DNA of 8,812 bases from Acidobacteriota bacterium (GTDB lineage: Bacteria; Acidobacteriota; Vicinamibacteria; Vicinamibacterales; 2-12-FULL-66-21). Of the stretch, positions 1 to 6,543 are shown piece by piece (within the stretch, counting starts at the first letter, position 1; every line of letters starts with the position of its first letter). Both the position numbers and the translations under genes were made by a program. Location: the NCBI GenBank assembly GCA_013362195.1, contig JABFWM010000332.1, forward strand, positions 1 through 8,812, given 5' to 3'. The notes under the pieces were generated by a model. That model was not told where the DNA came from and made no database searches. It saw nothing but the letters and a program-made list of their open reading frames with translations.

Positions 1-120
1 GCGACCAACCGGGCTGTGTGTTGAACTCACACGAAGGATACGCCGCCTTTCGTCATTCAGCCGATCCACAACATTCGGTTATATCTCAGCCCGCCCCCAG
101 AACAACACAGAACAGAGACC
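1..120. other. Non-coding or gene-tail region, nothing recognised
   Basis: I see no gene I can support here. Plus frame 1 reads a few residues (ATNRAVC) to a TGA at 22-24 and could be the last codons of a gene entering from the left, but seven residues cannot be assigned. A short hairpin (GTGTG at 16-20 with CACAC at 28-32) follows and would fit a weak terminator, although no T-run comes after it. The rest up to 120 leads into the tandem repeat with no further recognisable signal. Confidence 0.3.
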
Positions 121-290
121 TGTGTCCTTCTGTATTCTTCTGTGGCGAACCTGAGTTGGCCCGTGTTCTTCTGTGTTCTCTGTGGCCAAACCTGAGTAGG
201 CTCGTGTTCTTCTGTGTTCTTCTGTGGCGAACCTGAGTAGGCCGGCGTTCTTCTGTGTTCTTCTGTGGCCTGTGTTCTTCAGTGGCCCGC
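121..290. repeat. About 41-bp tandem repeat, about 3.6 copies
   Basis: Copies run at about 121-162, 163-203, 204-244 and a partial one at 245-270, followed by a degenerate fragment at 271-290. Each full unit has two TGTGTTCTTC-like decamers, then TGTGGCGAACC, then TGAGTAGGCC. Copies two and three differ at only a few positions; copy one is more diverged. There are no unique spacers between copies, so this is not a CRISPR array. The array ends directly at the TACAAT box of the HEAT-repeat gene. Reading frames through it give only low-complexity Phe/Cys/Leu strings, so it is taken as non-coding. The role is unknown; it resembles dispersed intergenic repeats rather than a defined element. Confidence 0.85.
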
Positions 291-302
291 TACAATTGAC
301 CC
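291..302 (+). promoter_or_regulatory. Probable -10 box for leaderless HEAT gene
   Basis: TACAAT at 291-296 matches TATAAT at five of six positions, and only six bases (TGACCC) separate it from the GTG at 303. Transcription would therefore start at or next to the start codon, giving a leaderless mRNA. This also explains the absence of a Shine-Dalgarno sequence. I see no good -35 box 16-18 bp upstream, where the tandem repeat lies. The leaderless reading is an inference from spacing. Confidence 0.55.
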
Positions 303-1103
303 GTGTGGCGATTTGTCGCGCTGTTCATCGCACTCGTGGCTGGCATCGGCGTCGCGGTGTGGTATTACCGCTCGCCCGACGCGGTGTCGGCGGTGCGCGT
401 GACGCGCACGGACGACCGGTGGATCGACGGCCTGCAGAGCCGCACGCCGAAGGAAGCCGAAGCAGCGACCGCGGAACTCGAGCAGCGCGGCACGACGGCG
501 CTCCCGGTGATCCGCAAGACGCTGCAGGACGCCGGCGCGGACCCGGCGCGCCGCAAGGCGGCGCTGAAGGCCTGCGTGGTGCTGGGCGCGCGCGCCGCTG
601 AAGCCATCCCGGATGTCGCCGCGCTGCTGCCCGACGCCGAGTACACGACCGAAGCGGCGCTCGCGCTCAGCTTCATGGGCTCCGCCGCGGTCCGGCCGCT
701 GCGCGAGGCCGCGCAGTCCGAGCACGCGTCGGTGCGGCGCGAGGCGCTGCGATCGCTCGGCAAGCTCCGCGAACGGGCGTCGATCGATCCGCAGCTCGTC
801 GTGCCGCTGCTGTTGAAGGCCCTGGACGACGGCGATCCGCCGGTGCGGCACGTCGCCGTGACGTATCTCGGGATCGTCCGCGACAACCCGCAGACGGAGA
901 TACCCGGGTTGATTCGCGCGCTCGAGGACGAGGAAGCGGACGTCCGCGAAGCGGCCGCCGTTGCGCTCGGACAGTACGGCGCGCTGGCCGATCAGGCGGT
1001 GCCGGCGCTTCGCAAAGCCGCGCGCGACAGCGACGAGGAAGTCCGGCGGGAAGCCGGCCGCGCGCTCGTGACGATCGCGGAGAAGAAGAAGCCTGCGGCA
1101 TAG
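303..1103 (+). CDS. Membrane-anchored HEAT-repeat protein
   Basis: This 266-residue protein has one N-terminal hydrophobic segment (about residues 3-22, ending in WYY), then about six helical repeats covering residues 46-260. Repeat signatures recur: an Ala-rich helix, then a V-R/R-x-E/V-A-A/L-x-x-LG pattern, clear at VRREALRSLG (144-153), VRHVAVTYLG (181-190), VREAAAVALG (214-223) and VRREAGRALV (247-256). This is the PBS-lyase-type HEAT_2 pattern. Such solenoids are protein-binding scaffolds. No lyase partner genes are nearby, so lyase activity should not be assumed. The anchor most likely holds the solenoid outside the cytoplasmic membrane, but topology is inferred. The GTG start is chosen because it lies just after the TACAAT box and puts the hydrophobic segment at the N-terminus. 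The tail is basic (EKKKPAA). The gene appears monocistronic and converges on dacB. The partner is unknown. Confidence 0.85.
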   Translation: MWRFVALFIALVAGIGVAVWYYRSPDAVSAVRVTRTDDRWIDGLQSRTPKEAEAATAELEQRGTTALPVIRKTLQDAGADPARRKAALKACVVLGARAAEAIPDVAALLPDAEYTTEAALALSFMGSAAVRPLREAAQSEHASVRREALRSLGKLRERASIDPQLVVPLLLKALDDGDPPVRHVAVTYLGIVRDNPQTEIPGLIRALEDEEADVREAAAVALGQYGALADQAVPALRKAARDSDEEVRREAGRALVTIAEKKKPAA

Positions 1104-1162
1104 CGGTGCTTCCGCCTTCATCGCGGTGCTTCCGCGTTCATCGTGGAGCTTCCGCCTGAAGG
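1103..1162. repeat. 20-bp tandem repeat, three units
   Basis: Units at 1103-1122, 1123-1142 and 1143-1162 have an exact 20-bp period. The first two differ by one base (CCGCC versus CCGCG before TTCATC). The third keeps the GCTTCCGCCT core and becomes the left half of the hairpin at 1147-1170. The array begins at the last base of the HEAT gene's TAG stop. It appears to be a degenerate expansion of the same half-palindrome that makes up the neighbouring hairpins. Confidence 0.75.
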
Positions 1163-1170
1163 CGGAAGCT
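1147..1170. repeat. REP-like palindrome, possible terminator
   Basis: AGCTTCCGCCT (1147-1157) is perfectly complementary to AGGCGGAAGCT (1160-1170), leaving a GA centre; in practice this is a 10-bp GC-rich stem with a TGAA loop. It lies about 45 nt after the stop of the HEAT gene and about 95 nt after the dacB stop, between convergent genes. That position suits a two-way transcription end or mRNA-stabilising hairpin. No U-run follows on either strand, so classical intrinsic termination is not shown. Confidence 0.7.
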
Positions 1171-1175
1171 ACAGG

Positions 1176-1220
1176 TCTGTAGCGCTTTACACCGGAGCCG
1201 GACTCTGTAGCCTTACACCG
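1176..1220. repeat. Short direct repeat TCTGTAG...TTACACCG
   Basis: TCTGTAGCGCTTTACACCG at 1176-1194 recurs as TCTGTAGCCTTACACCG at 1204-1220, differing by a two-base indel and a substitution. The pair sits between the two CTTCCGCC palindromes, so the intergenic element looks composite: palindrome, direct repeat pair, palindrome. I see no coding sense here. Confidence 0.6.
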
Positions 1221-1223
1221 TGG

Positions 1224-1264
1224 CTTCCGCCTTCAGGCGGAAGGTCCCTGCTTCAGGCGGAAGC
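1224..1264. repeat. Second REP-like palindrome plus partial copy
   Basis: CTTCCGCCT (1224-1232) pairs perfectly with AGGCGGAAG (1235-1243) around a TC centre, in the opposite loop orientation (TTCA) to the palindrome at 1147-1170. A right half-copy (CTTCAGGCGGAAGC) follows at 1251-1264 and ends one base before the dacB stop codon. For dacB transcripts this is the first hairpin after the stop, so it may act as a 3' stability or termination element. No U-tract is visible. Confidence 0.7.
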
Positions 1265-2794
1265 TCACCTGCGCGTGAAATTCGCGAGCGTTTCGACGGC
1301 GAGATCCGCGATCCAGTTCACCGTCGCCGCCGGCACGGTGAACGCGTTCGCGAGGATGGCGAAGGCGAGGGTTTCGCCGTCGCGCGTGCGCACGTAGCCC
1401 GAGAGGCTGCGCACGTTCGAAATCGACCCCGTCTTCGCCATGGCATTGCCCTCCGCCCGCGTCCGCTTCAGGCGCGCCGCGATCGTGCCGTCCTTCCCCG
1501 CGACCGGCAGCGTGGCGACGAAGGCCTCGCGGTGACGCGGGTCGGCGTAGAGCCGTTGGAGGATCGTGACGATCAGATCGGCGGTCACGTAGTCGTAGCG
1601 CGACAGCCCGGAGCCGTCCGCCTGCACGTAAGTGGCCTCGGGAATGCCCCACGACGCAAGGAGCGCGCGCGTTGCCAGGCGGCCGCCCTGGGTCGTCCCG
1701 AGCCCGCCCCTGGCCGCGCCCACCGCCTTCAGCAGCGTTTCCGCGTAGAGGTTCTGGCTCGCCTTCATCAGGACCATGGCGATGTCGCGCAGCGGCGGCG
1801 ACTGTGTGGACGCCAGCACCCGCCGCGCGCCTGCCTGCCGCAGGTCGACGCGATCGTCGGCATCTTCGGCGGCACCGGCCACCGCGATGCCGCGCGCGGC
1901 CAGCGCGTCCTTCAGCGATTGTGCAAAGAAGATCGTCGGGTTGACCACCGCGACCTCGCGGGTCACGGCCGGCGCGTCGACGGCGACGCTGCCGGTGACG
2001 GTGAGCAGCGGTTGATCGACGCGGCGCTGGAAGTCGATCGTGTTCGCCGACTTCGCCGCACCGGTGTAGGCGCGGTTCAGCAGCAGCAATCCTGAGCCGG
2101 CCTCGAGCTCCACGAACGCCGGGTCACCGTCTTTCGCGCCCGGGCGAACGGTCAGCCGCGCCACGTTCTCGTTGACCTCGAGCGCGCCCACCGGCGCCGC
2201 GTATCCGTATTGCAGGTAGTCCCACGACCATCCCTGCCCGAGTCCCTCGTCGTCGAACGCGTTGTCGTCGCCGACGATCCCGCCGTCGATGCGGGTGATG
2301 CCGGCGGACGCGAGCGCGGCCGCCCACTCGTCGAACACCGCGACCGCACGCGCGTTGCGCGTGTTGATCGTCGGATCGCCGGCGCCGCGTACGATGAGGT
2401 CGCCGGCCAGCGTGCCGTTCTCGACCGGCGCGGCGGCCTCGAGCGTCGTCGTGAAGCGGTAGTCCCACCCGAGCGTCTCGGCCGCGGCCGCCAGCGTCAG
2501 GATCTTCATGTTCGACGCCGGCATGACGAGCGTGCGCGGGTTGTGCTGATAGAGGACGCGGCCGGTGTCGAGCGACTTCACTTCGACGCCCCAGATCGCC
2601 TGGCTGGTCACCGGAGCGTCGAACACGCGCGACAGATCCGCGGCGAGCTCACGCTCGGCGCGGGGATTCAGTGCGGGCGGTCGATGGCTGGCGCATGACG
2701 CGGAACCGAGCGCCAGACACACAAGGACGAGACGGGCCGCGCGCGTGCCATGAAGGCCGCGAAGAGACGATGGCCACGAAGCAGTCACGTACAT
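1265..2794 (-). CDS. dacB: D-alanyl-D-alanine carboxypeptidase, PBP4 type (S13)
   Basis: This 509-residue periplasmic serine enzyme of peptidase family S13 removes the terminal D-Ala from peptidoglycan stem peptides; family members can also cleave D-Ala-mDAP cross-bridges. All three active-site motifs of penicillin-binding enzymes are present: S-N-M-K with nucleophile Ser94 and Lys97, S-Q-N at 346-348, and K-T-G at 454-456. The family signature DGSGLSRYD (393-401) is also there. The long insert between the first and second motifs is typical of PBP4. The N-terminus has Arg residues, a hydrophobic stretch (about 22-32) and a Cys at 34 (GSASC), so export is likely; the lipobox is non-canonical (Ser at -3), leaving signal peptidase I or lipoprotein processing open. 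ATG at 2794 is used; GTG two codons later is the only other sensible start. No Shine-Dalgarno is visible. It begins 91 nt after the DUF4340 gene, so co-transcription with that operon is possible but unproven. Confidence 0.93.
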   Translation of the reverse strand: MYVTASWPSSLRGLHGTRAARLVLVCLALGSASCASHRPPALNPRAERELAADLSRVFDAPVTSQAIWGVEVKSLDTGRVLYQHNPRTLVMPASNMKILTLAAAAETLGWDYRFTTTLEAAAPVENGTLAGDLIVRGAGDPTINTRNARAVAVFDEWAAALASAGITRIDGGIVGDDNAFDDEGLGQGWSWDYLQYGYAAPVGALEVNENVARLTVRPGAKDGDPAFVELEAGSGLLLLNRAYTGAAKSANTIDFQRRVDQPLLTVTGSVAVDAPAVTREVAVVNPTIFFAQSLKDALAARGIAVAGAAEDADDRVDLRQAGARRVLASTQSPPLRDIAMVLMKASQNLYAETLLKAVGAARGGLGTTQGGRLATRALLASWGIPEATYVQADGSGLSRYDYVTADLIVTILQRLYADPRHREAFVATLPVAGKDGTIAARLKRTRAEGNAMAKTGSISNVRSLSGYVRTRDGETLAFAILANAFTVPAATVNWIADLAVETLANFTRR

Positions 2795-2843
2795 ATGTTG
2801 TGTTTCGTACGTGCGTGTCCTTCGTGATCTTCGTCCCTTCGCG
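2758..2843. repeat. Imperfect inverted repeat across dacB start
   Basis: Arm 2758-2782 (CGCGAAGAGACGATGGCCAC...) matches the reverse complement of arm 2819-2843 at 20 of 25 positions. Inside them, CACGTAC (2786-2792) pairs perfectly with GTACGTG (2807-2813), leaving a 14-nt loop. In the dacB transcript the AUG (2794-2792) lies at the loop edge, its G being the first base of the inner stem. The arms look like two opposed copies of a degenerate CGAAGG.CACGAAG repeat, one of which is also read as signal-peptide codons of dacB. A regulatory role is an inference. Confidence 0.65.
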
Positions 2844-2885
2844 ATCGTCGTGACGAGCCGCCCGCCGTGACAGTGAAGGTTGCGG

Positions 2886-4190
2886 CTATTTCAACGCATC
2901 CAGCGACTTCAGCACGGAGTCGAGCGTCGCCACATCGATCTTCGCTGCGCCGGCGTCGCCGTCGCGGCGCGCGAAGGCGTCCGTCCCTTGACGGCCGAAC
3001 GCGACGCGCTCCGACTTCTTGCCCTCGTCGTACTTCAGCGTGACGGCGAGCTCCGGCTTGTCGAGCGCGGTGGTCTTCTCGACGAAGCCGGTGGCGCGCG
3101 TGCCGGTGAGCGCGGTCAGCAGCCCATCGACCCTGGCCGCGTCGGCGTCCTTCGCCGCGGGCGCGACCTGCTTCCACTTGTCGCCCGCCTTCTCGAACGC
3201 GACGGTCTGGCCGGCGCGGTCCGCCTCGACGCGCGTGGTGTTGAAGGCGCGCGCGTCGAAGATGTCCTTGACCCGATACTCGTCCGCCGGCTTCTTCAAC
3301 TCGTCGACGAGAGAACTCTCGAGGGTGAAGACCATCGGGCGCGACAGGTCCTTCGCGTAATAGGTGCCGTCGGCGGCGGTCTTGCCGATCAGCAGCCCCG
3401 CTTGCGAACTGCCACTCCCGATGTGGATGGCTATCGCCGGCTTGTCGAGCCCGTACGACGTCAGGTCACCCGCATCGGCCGATGCGATCGCCTTCATCTG
3501 GGCGGTATTGATCCGGCCGACGACGCCTTCGACGGCATTGGAGTCGGCGCGCGCATCGACCGGCGCCTTGAGGCGCCAGTCGCCGCCGGCCTTCGCGATC
3601 CTGATCGACCGCTCGGGCGTCGTGATCTCGACGGCGTCGATCTTGTCGCGCTCCACCTTCAAGACCGACTTGTCGCGCAGGTCGAATGGCGTGCGGTTGA
3701 ACGTCGTGTCGAGATACGACGAGATGAGGAAGACGCGCGGCTTATCGGGCAGCTTCGCGTAGAGATCGGTGCCCGACGGCGTCTTCTGTCCCATGAGCAG
3801 GCGCCGTTCCCGATCGCCCGCCTTGAACGCGACTTCGACGCGGGGCGGATCGAGGCCGTACTGCTTGAAATCGGTCGCCTGCTCGTCGACGACGCGCTGC
3901 ACTTCGAGCGTGGAGAGATTCGTGGTGATGCCGGAGAGCTCACCCGGATCCGCGTCCGCCGCCACCGGCTGCGTCAGGTGCCACGTCCCGGACTTCTTTT
4001 CGACGGTGGCGGTCTCCCCCTTCTCCGACTTCACCGTCACCCGTTCGATCTTGTCGGACTCGACGCCGGCGAAGACCTTCTCGTTCTTCTTCCCGTCGCC
4101 GGGCTCGCGCTTCGACTCGACGAAATAGAGGTAGGCGCCAAGTCCAAGCGCGACGACGAGCAGCACCACGAAGGATCGAATGCCCCGCAT
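2886..4190 (-). CDS. DUF4340 domain protein, ABC-cassette partner
   Basis: This 434-residue protein has one N-terminal membrane segment (about residues 5-24, SFVVLLVVALGLGAYLYFV) and a large soluble part that is probably extracytoplasmic. It matches the DUF4340 family, commonly found directly after GldG-like genes; no biochemical function is established. The soluble part reads as three related units, about residues 40-166, 177-297 and 310-428. Units recur with K-I-x-x-V near the start, an xxWxLxxPVxAxAD-like segment, YGLDKPxxxV, and in the first two units LLxGxxxxxGTxxYAK and P-x-V-F. The third unit is more diverged. ATG at 4190 is preferred over GTG at 4208, because GGAGG lies eight bases before it inside the GldG-like gene's end and it starts 2 nt after that gene's TAG. 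It is the last of the four tightly packed genes and probably an accessory subunit of the transporter. Confidence 0.85.
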   Translation of the reverse strand: MRGIRSFVVLLVVALGLGAYLYFVESKREPGDGKKNEKVFAGVESDKIERVTVKSEKGETATVEKKSGTWHLTQPVAADADPGELSGITTNLSTLEVQRVVDEQATDFKQYGLDPPRVEVAFKAGDRERRLLMGQKTPSGTDLYAKLPDKPRVFLISSYLDTTFNRTPFDLRDKSVLKVERDKIDAVEITTPERSIRIAKAGGDWRLKAPVDARADSNAVEGVVGRINTAQMKAIASADAGDLTSYGLDKPAIAIHIGSGSSQAGLLIGKTAADGTYYAKDLSRPMVFTLESSLVDELKKPADEYRVKDIFDARAFNTTRVEADRAGQTVAFEKAGDKWKQVAPAAKDADAARVDGLLTALTGTRATGFVEKTTALDKPELAVTLKYDEGKKSERVAFGRQGTDAFARRDGDAGAAKIDVATLDSVLKSLDALK

Positions 4191-4192
4191 GC

Positions 4193-5779
4193 CTAGCGCC
4201 TCCGCCACCAGGTCTGCACGCCCGCGAGCAGGATCAGCCCGGGCACGATCAGCACGGTCAGGTAGAAGACCCGCCGCGCCTGATCCGCCGTCATCGTCAC
4301 GCGACGGTCTTCGGGATCCCGCGGCCGGATCGCGATCAGGTTCTCCTGCTGTGCGAGCCAGTTCACCGCGTTCAGGAACAGGTCGCGATTACCGGGGACG
4401 CCGAGCGCGGCATTGCTCGCGAAGTCGGAGTCGCCAAACACCACGACGCGCGTTTCCGGCTTGCGGTCCTTCTCGGCCTGCAGCTTCGGATCGATCGGCT
4501 TTGCCGCGGCGTCGGCGATCGGCGCGGAGACGGCCGCGCCCAGCGTCACCGGCCCCTGCTTGTCGCCCTCGTCGAGCTTCGCGGGCTGGCCGCCGGTGAG
4601 GCTCTTCAGATTCGTTTCCGCCCAGCTGCTGCGGCTCGTTTCGACGAGCGGCTGCGCCGTGTGACCGTTGGCGCCGCCTTCGGTGGGCGTCACCGATCGC
4701 GCGAGTGGATACGCGGTCAGGAGGCGCAAGTTCTCGGTGATCGCATGCGGCGGATAGCTCGCCGCCACCGGCACCGATTCGTCCGTGCCGATCAATTGCC
4801 CCATGCCGCTGACGTCGAGGACGACGTCGTTGCCGACCGTGATGCCCCAGTCCTTCGCGAGCGTCTGCAGCGCCGCGAGCTGCGGCGCGTCGGGCTTGAG
4901 CACCGGGTCGAGCATCAGCATCAGCTTGCCGCCGCGCGCGAGATACCGGCGCACCATGTCGGCTTCCGGCGGCAGGAAATCGGTTTTCGGTCCGGCGACG
5001 ATCACCACGTCCGCATCCGCCGGCACGTCCTTCTGCTGGGCGAGCACGAGCTTGTCGGTGACGAAGTTCGCCGACGTCAGCGCGCTGTTGATGCTGTTGT
5101 AGCCGCTGCGCTCGGCCCCCACCGAATCCTTCTCGCCGTGGCCCTGCACCCAGTAGACCTTGGGCTGGCGGCCCTGAATGACCTTGATCAGCGCGTTCGT
5201 CAGATCCTGCTCGCTGTCGGAGGTGACCTTCTCGTTGCGCCCCTTGTATTCGAACAGGATCGTGCCGGTGCTGGTGACGCCGTACTGCTGCGCGACGGCC
5301 GGCTTCTTCTCCGGATCGATGTAGTCGACCGCCACCTGCTTGCTCGCGTAGGTGTACTCGTCGAGCCGGTCGCGATAGCGGTCGAACTCGTTCGCGAGCG
5401 CGAACACCTTGATGCGGACCGGTTCCTTCAGATCGCCAAGGACCTTTCGCGTCTGATCCGACAGCGAGAACTGCTTCGCCGCGGTCAGGTCCCAGCGCTT
5501 GTTGTGCCGGTTCGCGATGTAGTTGATCGCCGCCAGAATCGCCAGGACGACGACGATGCTGGCGGCCGCCAGCGTGCCGAAGCGCGCCTGCCGTCCGGCA
5601 AACGCCTGCCCGATCTCGCGCCACTGGCTGAGGATGTAGAGCAGCGTGCAGACCAGGCCGGCGATCGCCAGCGCGTTGTAGTACTGCTGCCACTCCGGTT
5701 TCGTGAAGCGGATCGCCACCGCCGAGAAGACGAGGACGACGCCGAGCCAGCCGAGAAGTCCGAGGATGCGCTTCAGCAT
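4193..5779 (-). CDS. GldG-like ABC transporter auxiliary protein
   Basis: This 528-residue protein belongs to the GldG / ABC_transp_aux family, which accompanies ABC-2 permeases; GldG itself is needed for gliding in Bacteroidetes, but gliding cannot be assumed here. Three hydrophobic segments lie at about 5-23, 33-50 and 69-88, followed by the family's conserved entry motif NKRWDLTAAKQFSLSDQT (93-110). A large soluble domain contains VQGHGEKD (211-218), a GG-KLMLMLDP segment (283-292) and an RVVVFGDSDFASN segment near the C-terminus. A final membrane helix at about 504-522 closes the protein (WWRRR). Most GldG-like proteins have one helix before the entry motif, so two extra N-terminal helices are notable. 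The start is ATG 5779, two bases after the permease stop, with GGCGAGG just upstream. A longer in-frame reading back to 6118 lies wholly inside the permease gene and is rejected. Substrate unknown. Confidence 0.88.
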   Translation of the reverse strand: MLKRILGLLGWLGVVLVFSAVAIRFTKPEWQQYYNALAIAGLVCTLLYILSQWREIGQAFAGRQARFGTLAAASIVVVLAILAAINYIANRHNKRWDLTAAKQFSLSDQTRKVLGDLKEPVRIKVFALANEFDRYRDRLDEYTYASKQVAVDYIDPEKKPAVAQQYGVTSTGTILFEYKGRNEKVTSDSEQDLTNALIKVIQGRQPKVYWVQGHGEKDSVGAERSGYNSINSALTSANFVTDKLVLAQQKDVPADADVVIVAGPKTDFLPPEADMVRRYLARGGKLMLMLDPVLKPDAPQLAALQTLAKDWGITVGNDVVLDVSGMGQLIGTDESVPVAASYPPHAITENLRLLTAYPLARSVTPTEGGANGHTAQPLVETSRSSWAETNLKSLTGGQPAKLDEGDKQGPVTLGAAVSAPIADAAAKPIDPKLQAEKDRKPETRVVVFGDSDFASNAALGVPGNRDLFLNAVNWLAQQENLIAIRPRDPEDRRVTMTADQARRVFYLTVLIVPGLILLAGVQTWWRRR

Positions 5780-5781
5780 GG

Positions 5782-6543
5782 TCAGCCTCGCCACCGTTCG
5801 GAGTCGACCGACTTCGCCGTCAGGAACAGCCCGAACGTGATCAGGCTCGCGTAGTACAGCACGTGCTTCGTATCGACGATGCCCTTGGCGAAATCCTCGA
5901 AGTGCTCGGTGATCGACAGGTACGACGTCAACGGCCCGATCGTCGGTCCGGCGCTCTCGGCGAACCAGCCGATGATCCACAGCAGCAGGAACACCACGAA
6001 CGAGATGATGCCGGCGACGATCTGATTGTCGGTCGTGCTCGAGATGAACAGGCCGATCGACAGGAACGCGCCGCCCATCAGCAGCAGCCCCAGATACGCG
6101 GCCACCAGCGGCCGCCATTCGGGATTGCCGTAGACGAAGAGAATCGCCACGTAGAGCAGCGTCACCAGCAGCATCGCGATGTAGAGGCCGAGCGCGCCGA
6201 GGAACTTGCCGATGATGATCTGCAGGTCGGTCACCGGCGAGGTCAGCAGCAGCTCCACCGTCCCCGACCGCTTCTCCTCGGCGTAGGTGCGCATCGTGAT
6301 CATCGGCATCACGAAGAGGATGATCACCGACGCGTTCTGCAGCACCAGCCGGATCACCTGCTGGTTGACGTTCATGTTGCCGCCGTATTGCGCCATCTGC
6401 ATGCTCTGGCGCAGGAACGCGTCGAGATACAGGTAGAAGAAGACGCCGAAGGGCAGCGCGAAGAAGCCGATGATGATGTAGGCAATCGGCGACGCGAAGT
6501 AGGAGCGCAGCTCCTTGCCGGCAATCGCCATGATGTTACGCAC
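5782..6543 (-). CDS. ABC-2 type permease, GldF-like
   Basis: This 253-residue integral membrane protein has six predicted helices at about 18-40, 64-82, 113-138, 143-167, 174-194 and 227-243. Between helices 2 and 3 it carries MRTYAEEKRSGTVELLLTSP (84-103), the hallmark cytoplasmic coupling segment of ABC-2 permeases of the GldF/NosY kind. It should dimerise and pair with the ATPase encoded just upstream. GTG at 6543 is chosen, since GAGGAGG (6556-6550) sits six bases before it; the ATG four codons later would be 18 bases away. The gene overlaps the ATPase's TAA by eight bases, and its TGA lies two bases before the GldG-like start, so the three genes are probably translationally coupled. Transported substrate cannot be told from sequence. 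Confidence 0.9.
   Translation of the reverse strand: MRNIMAIAGKELRSYFASPIAYIIIGFFALPFGVFFYLYLDAFLRQSMQMAQYGGNMNVNQQVIRLVLQNASVIILFVMPMITMRTYAEEKRSGTVELLLTSPVTDLQIIIGKFLGALGLYIAMLLVTLLYVAILFVYGNPEWRPLVAAYLGLLLMGGAFLSIGLFISSTTDNQIVAGIISFVVFLLLWIIGWFAESAGPTIGPLTSYLSITEHFEDFAKGIVDTKHVLYYASLITFGLFLTAKSVDSERWRG

Noticed and set aside
121..290. CRISPR array
   Set aside because: The repeats are directly adjacent with no unique spacers, and no cas gene is present.
18..601. Plus-strand open frames at 18-236 and 224-601
   Set aside because: They translate the 41-bp tandem repeat into low-complexity Phe/Cys/Leu strings, then an out-of-frame Arg-rich shadow of the HEAT gene; no plausible start signal or domain.
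279..1121. Minus-strand 280-codon frame over the HEAT gene
   Set aside because: Arg-rich translation typical of the antisense of GC-rich coding DNA; the plus-strand frame has clear HEAT repeats and a promoter.
1220..2095. Plus-strand frame antisense to dacB
   Set aside because: Low-information Arg/His-rich product; the opposite strand carries all three PBP4 catalytic motifs.
2880..4196. Plus-strand 438-codon frame antisense to the DUF4340 gene
   Set aside because: Its length mirrors the real gene, a common artefact at high GC; it has no recognisable domain, and the minus strand fits an operon with Shine-Dalgarno support.
5780..6118. N-terminal extension of the GldG-like protein
   Set aside because: This part lies inside the permease gene in another frame and is Arg/Asp-rich; the ATG at 5779 follows the permease stop by two bases and begins a normal membrane segment.
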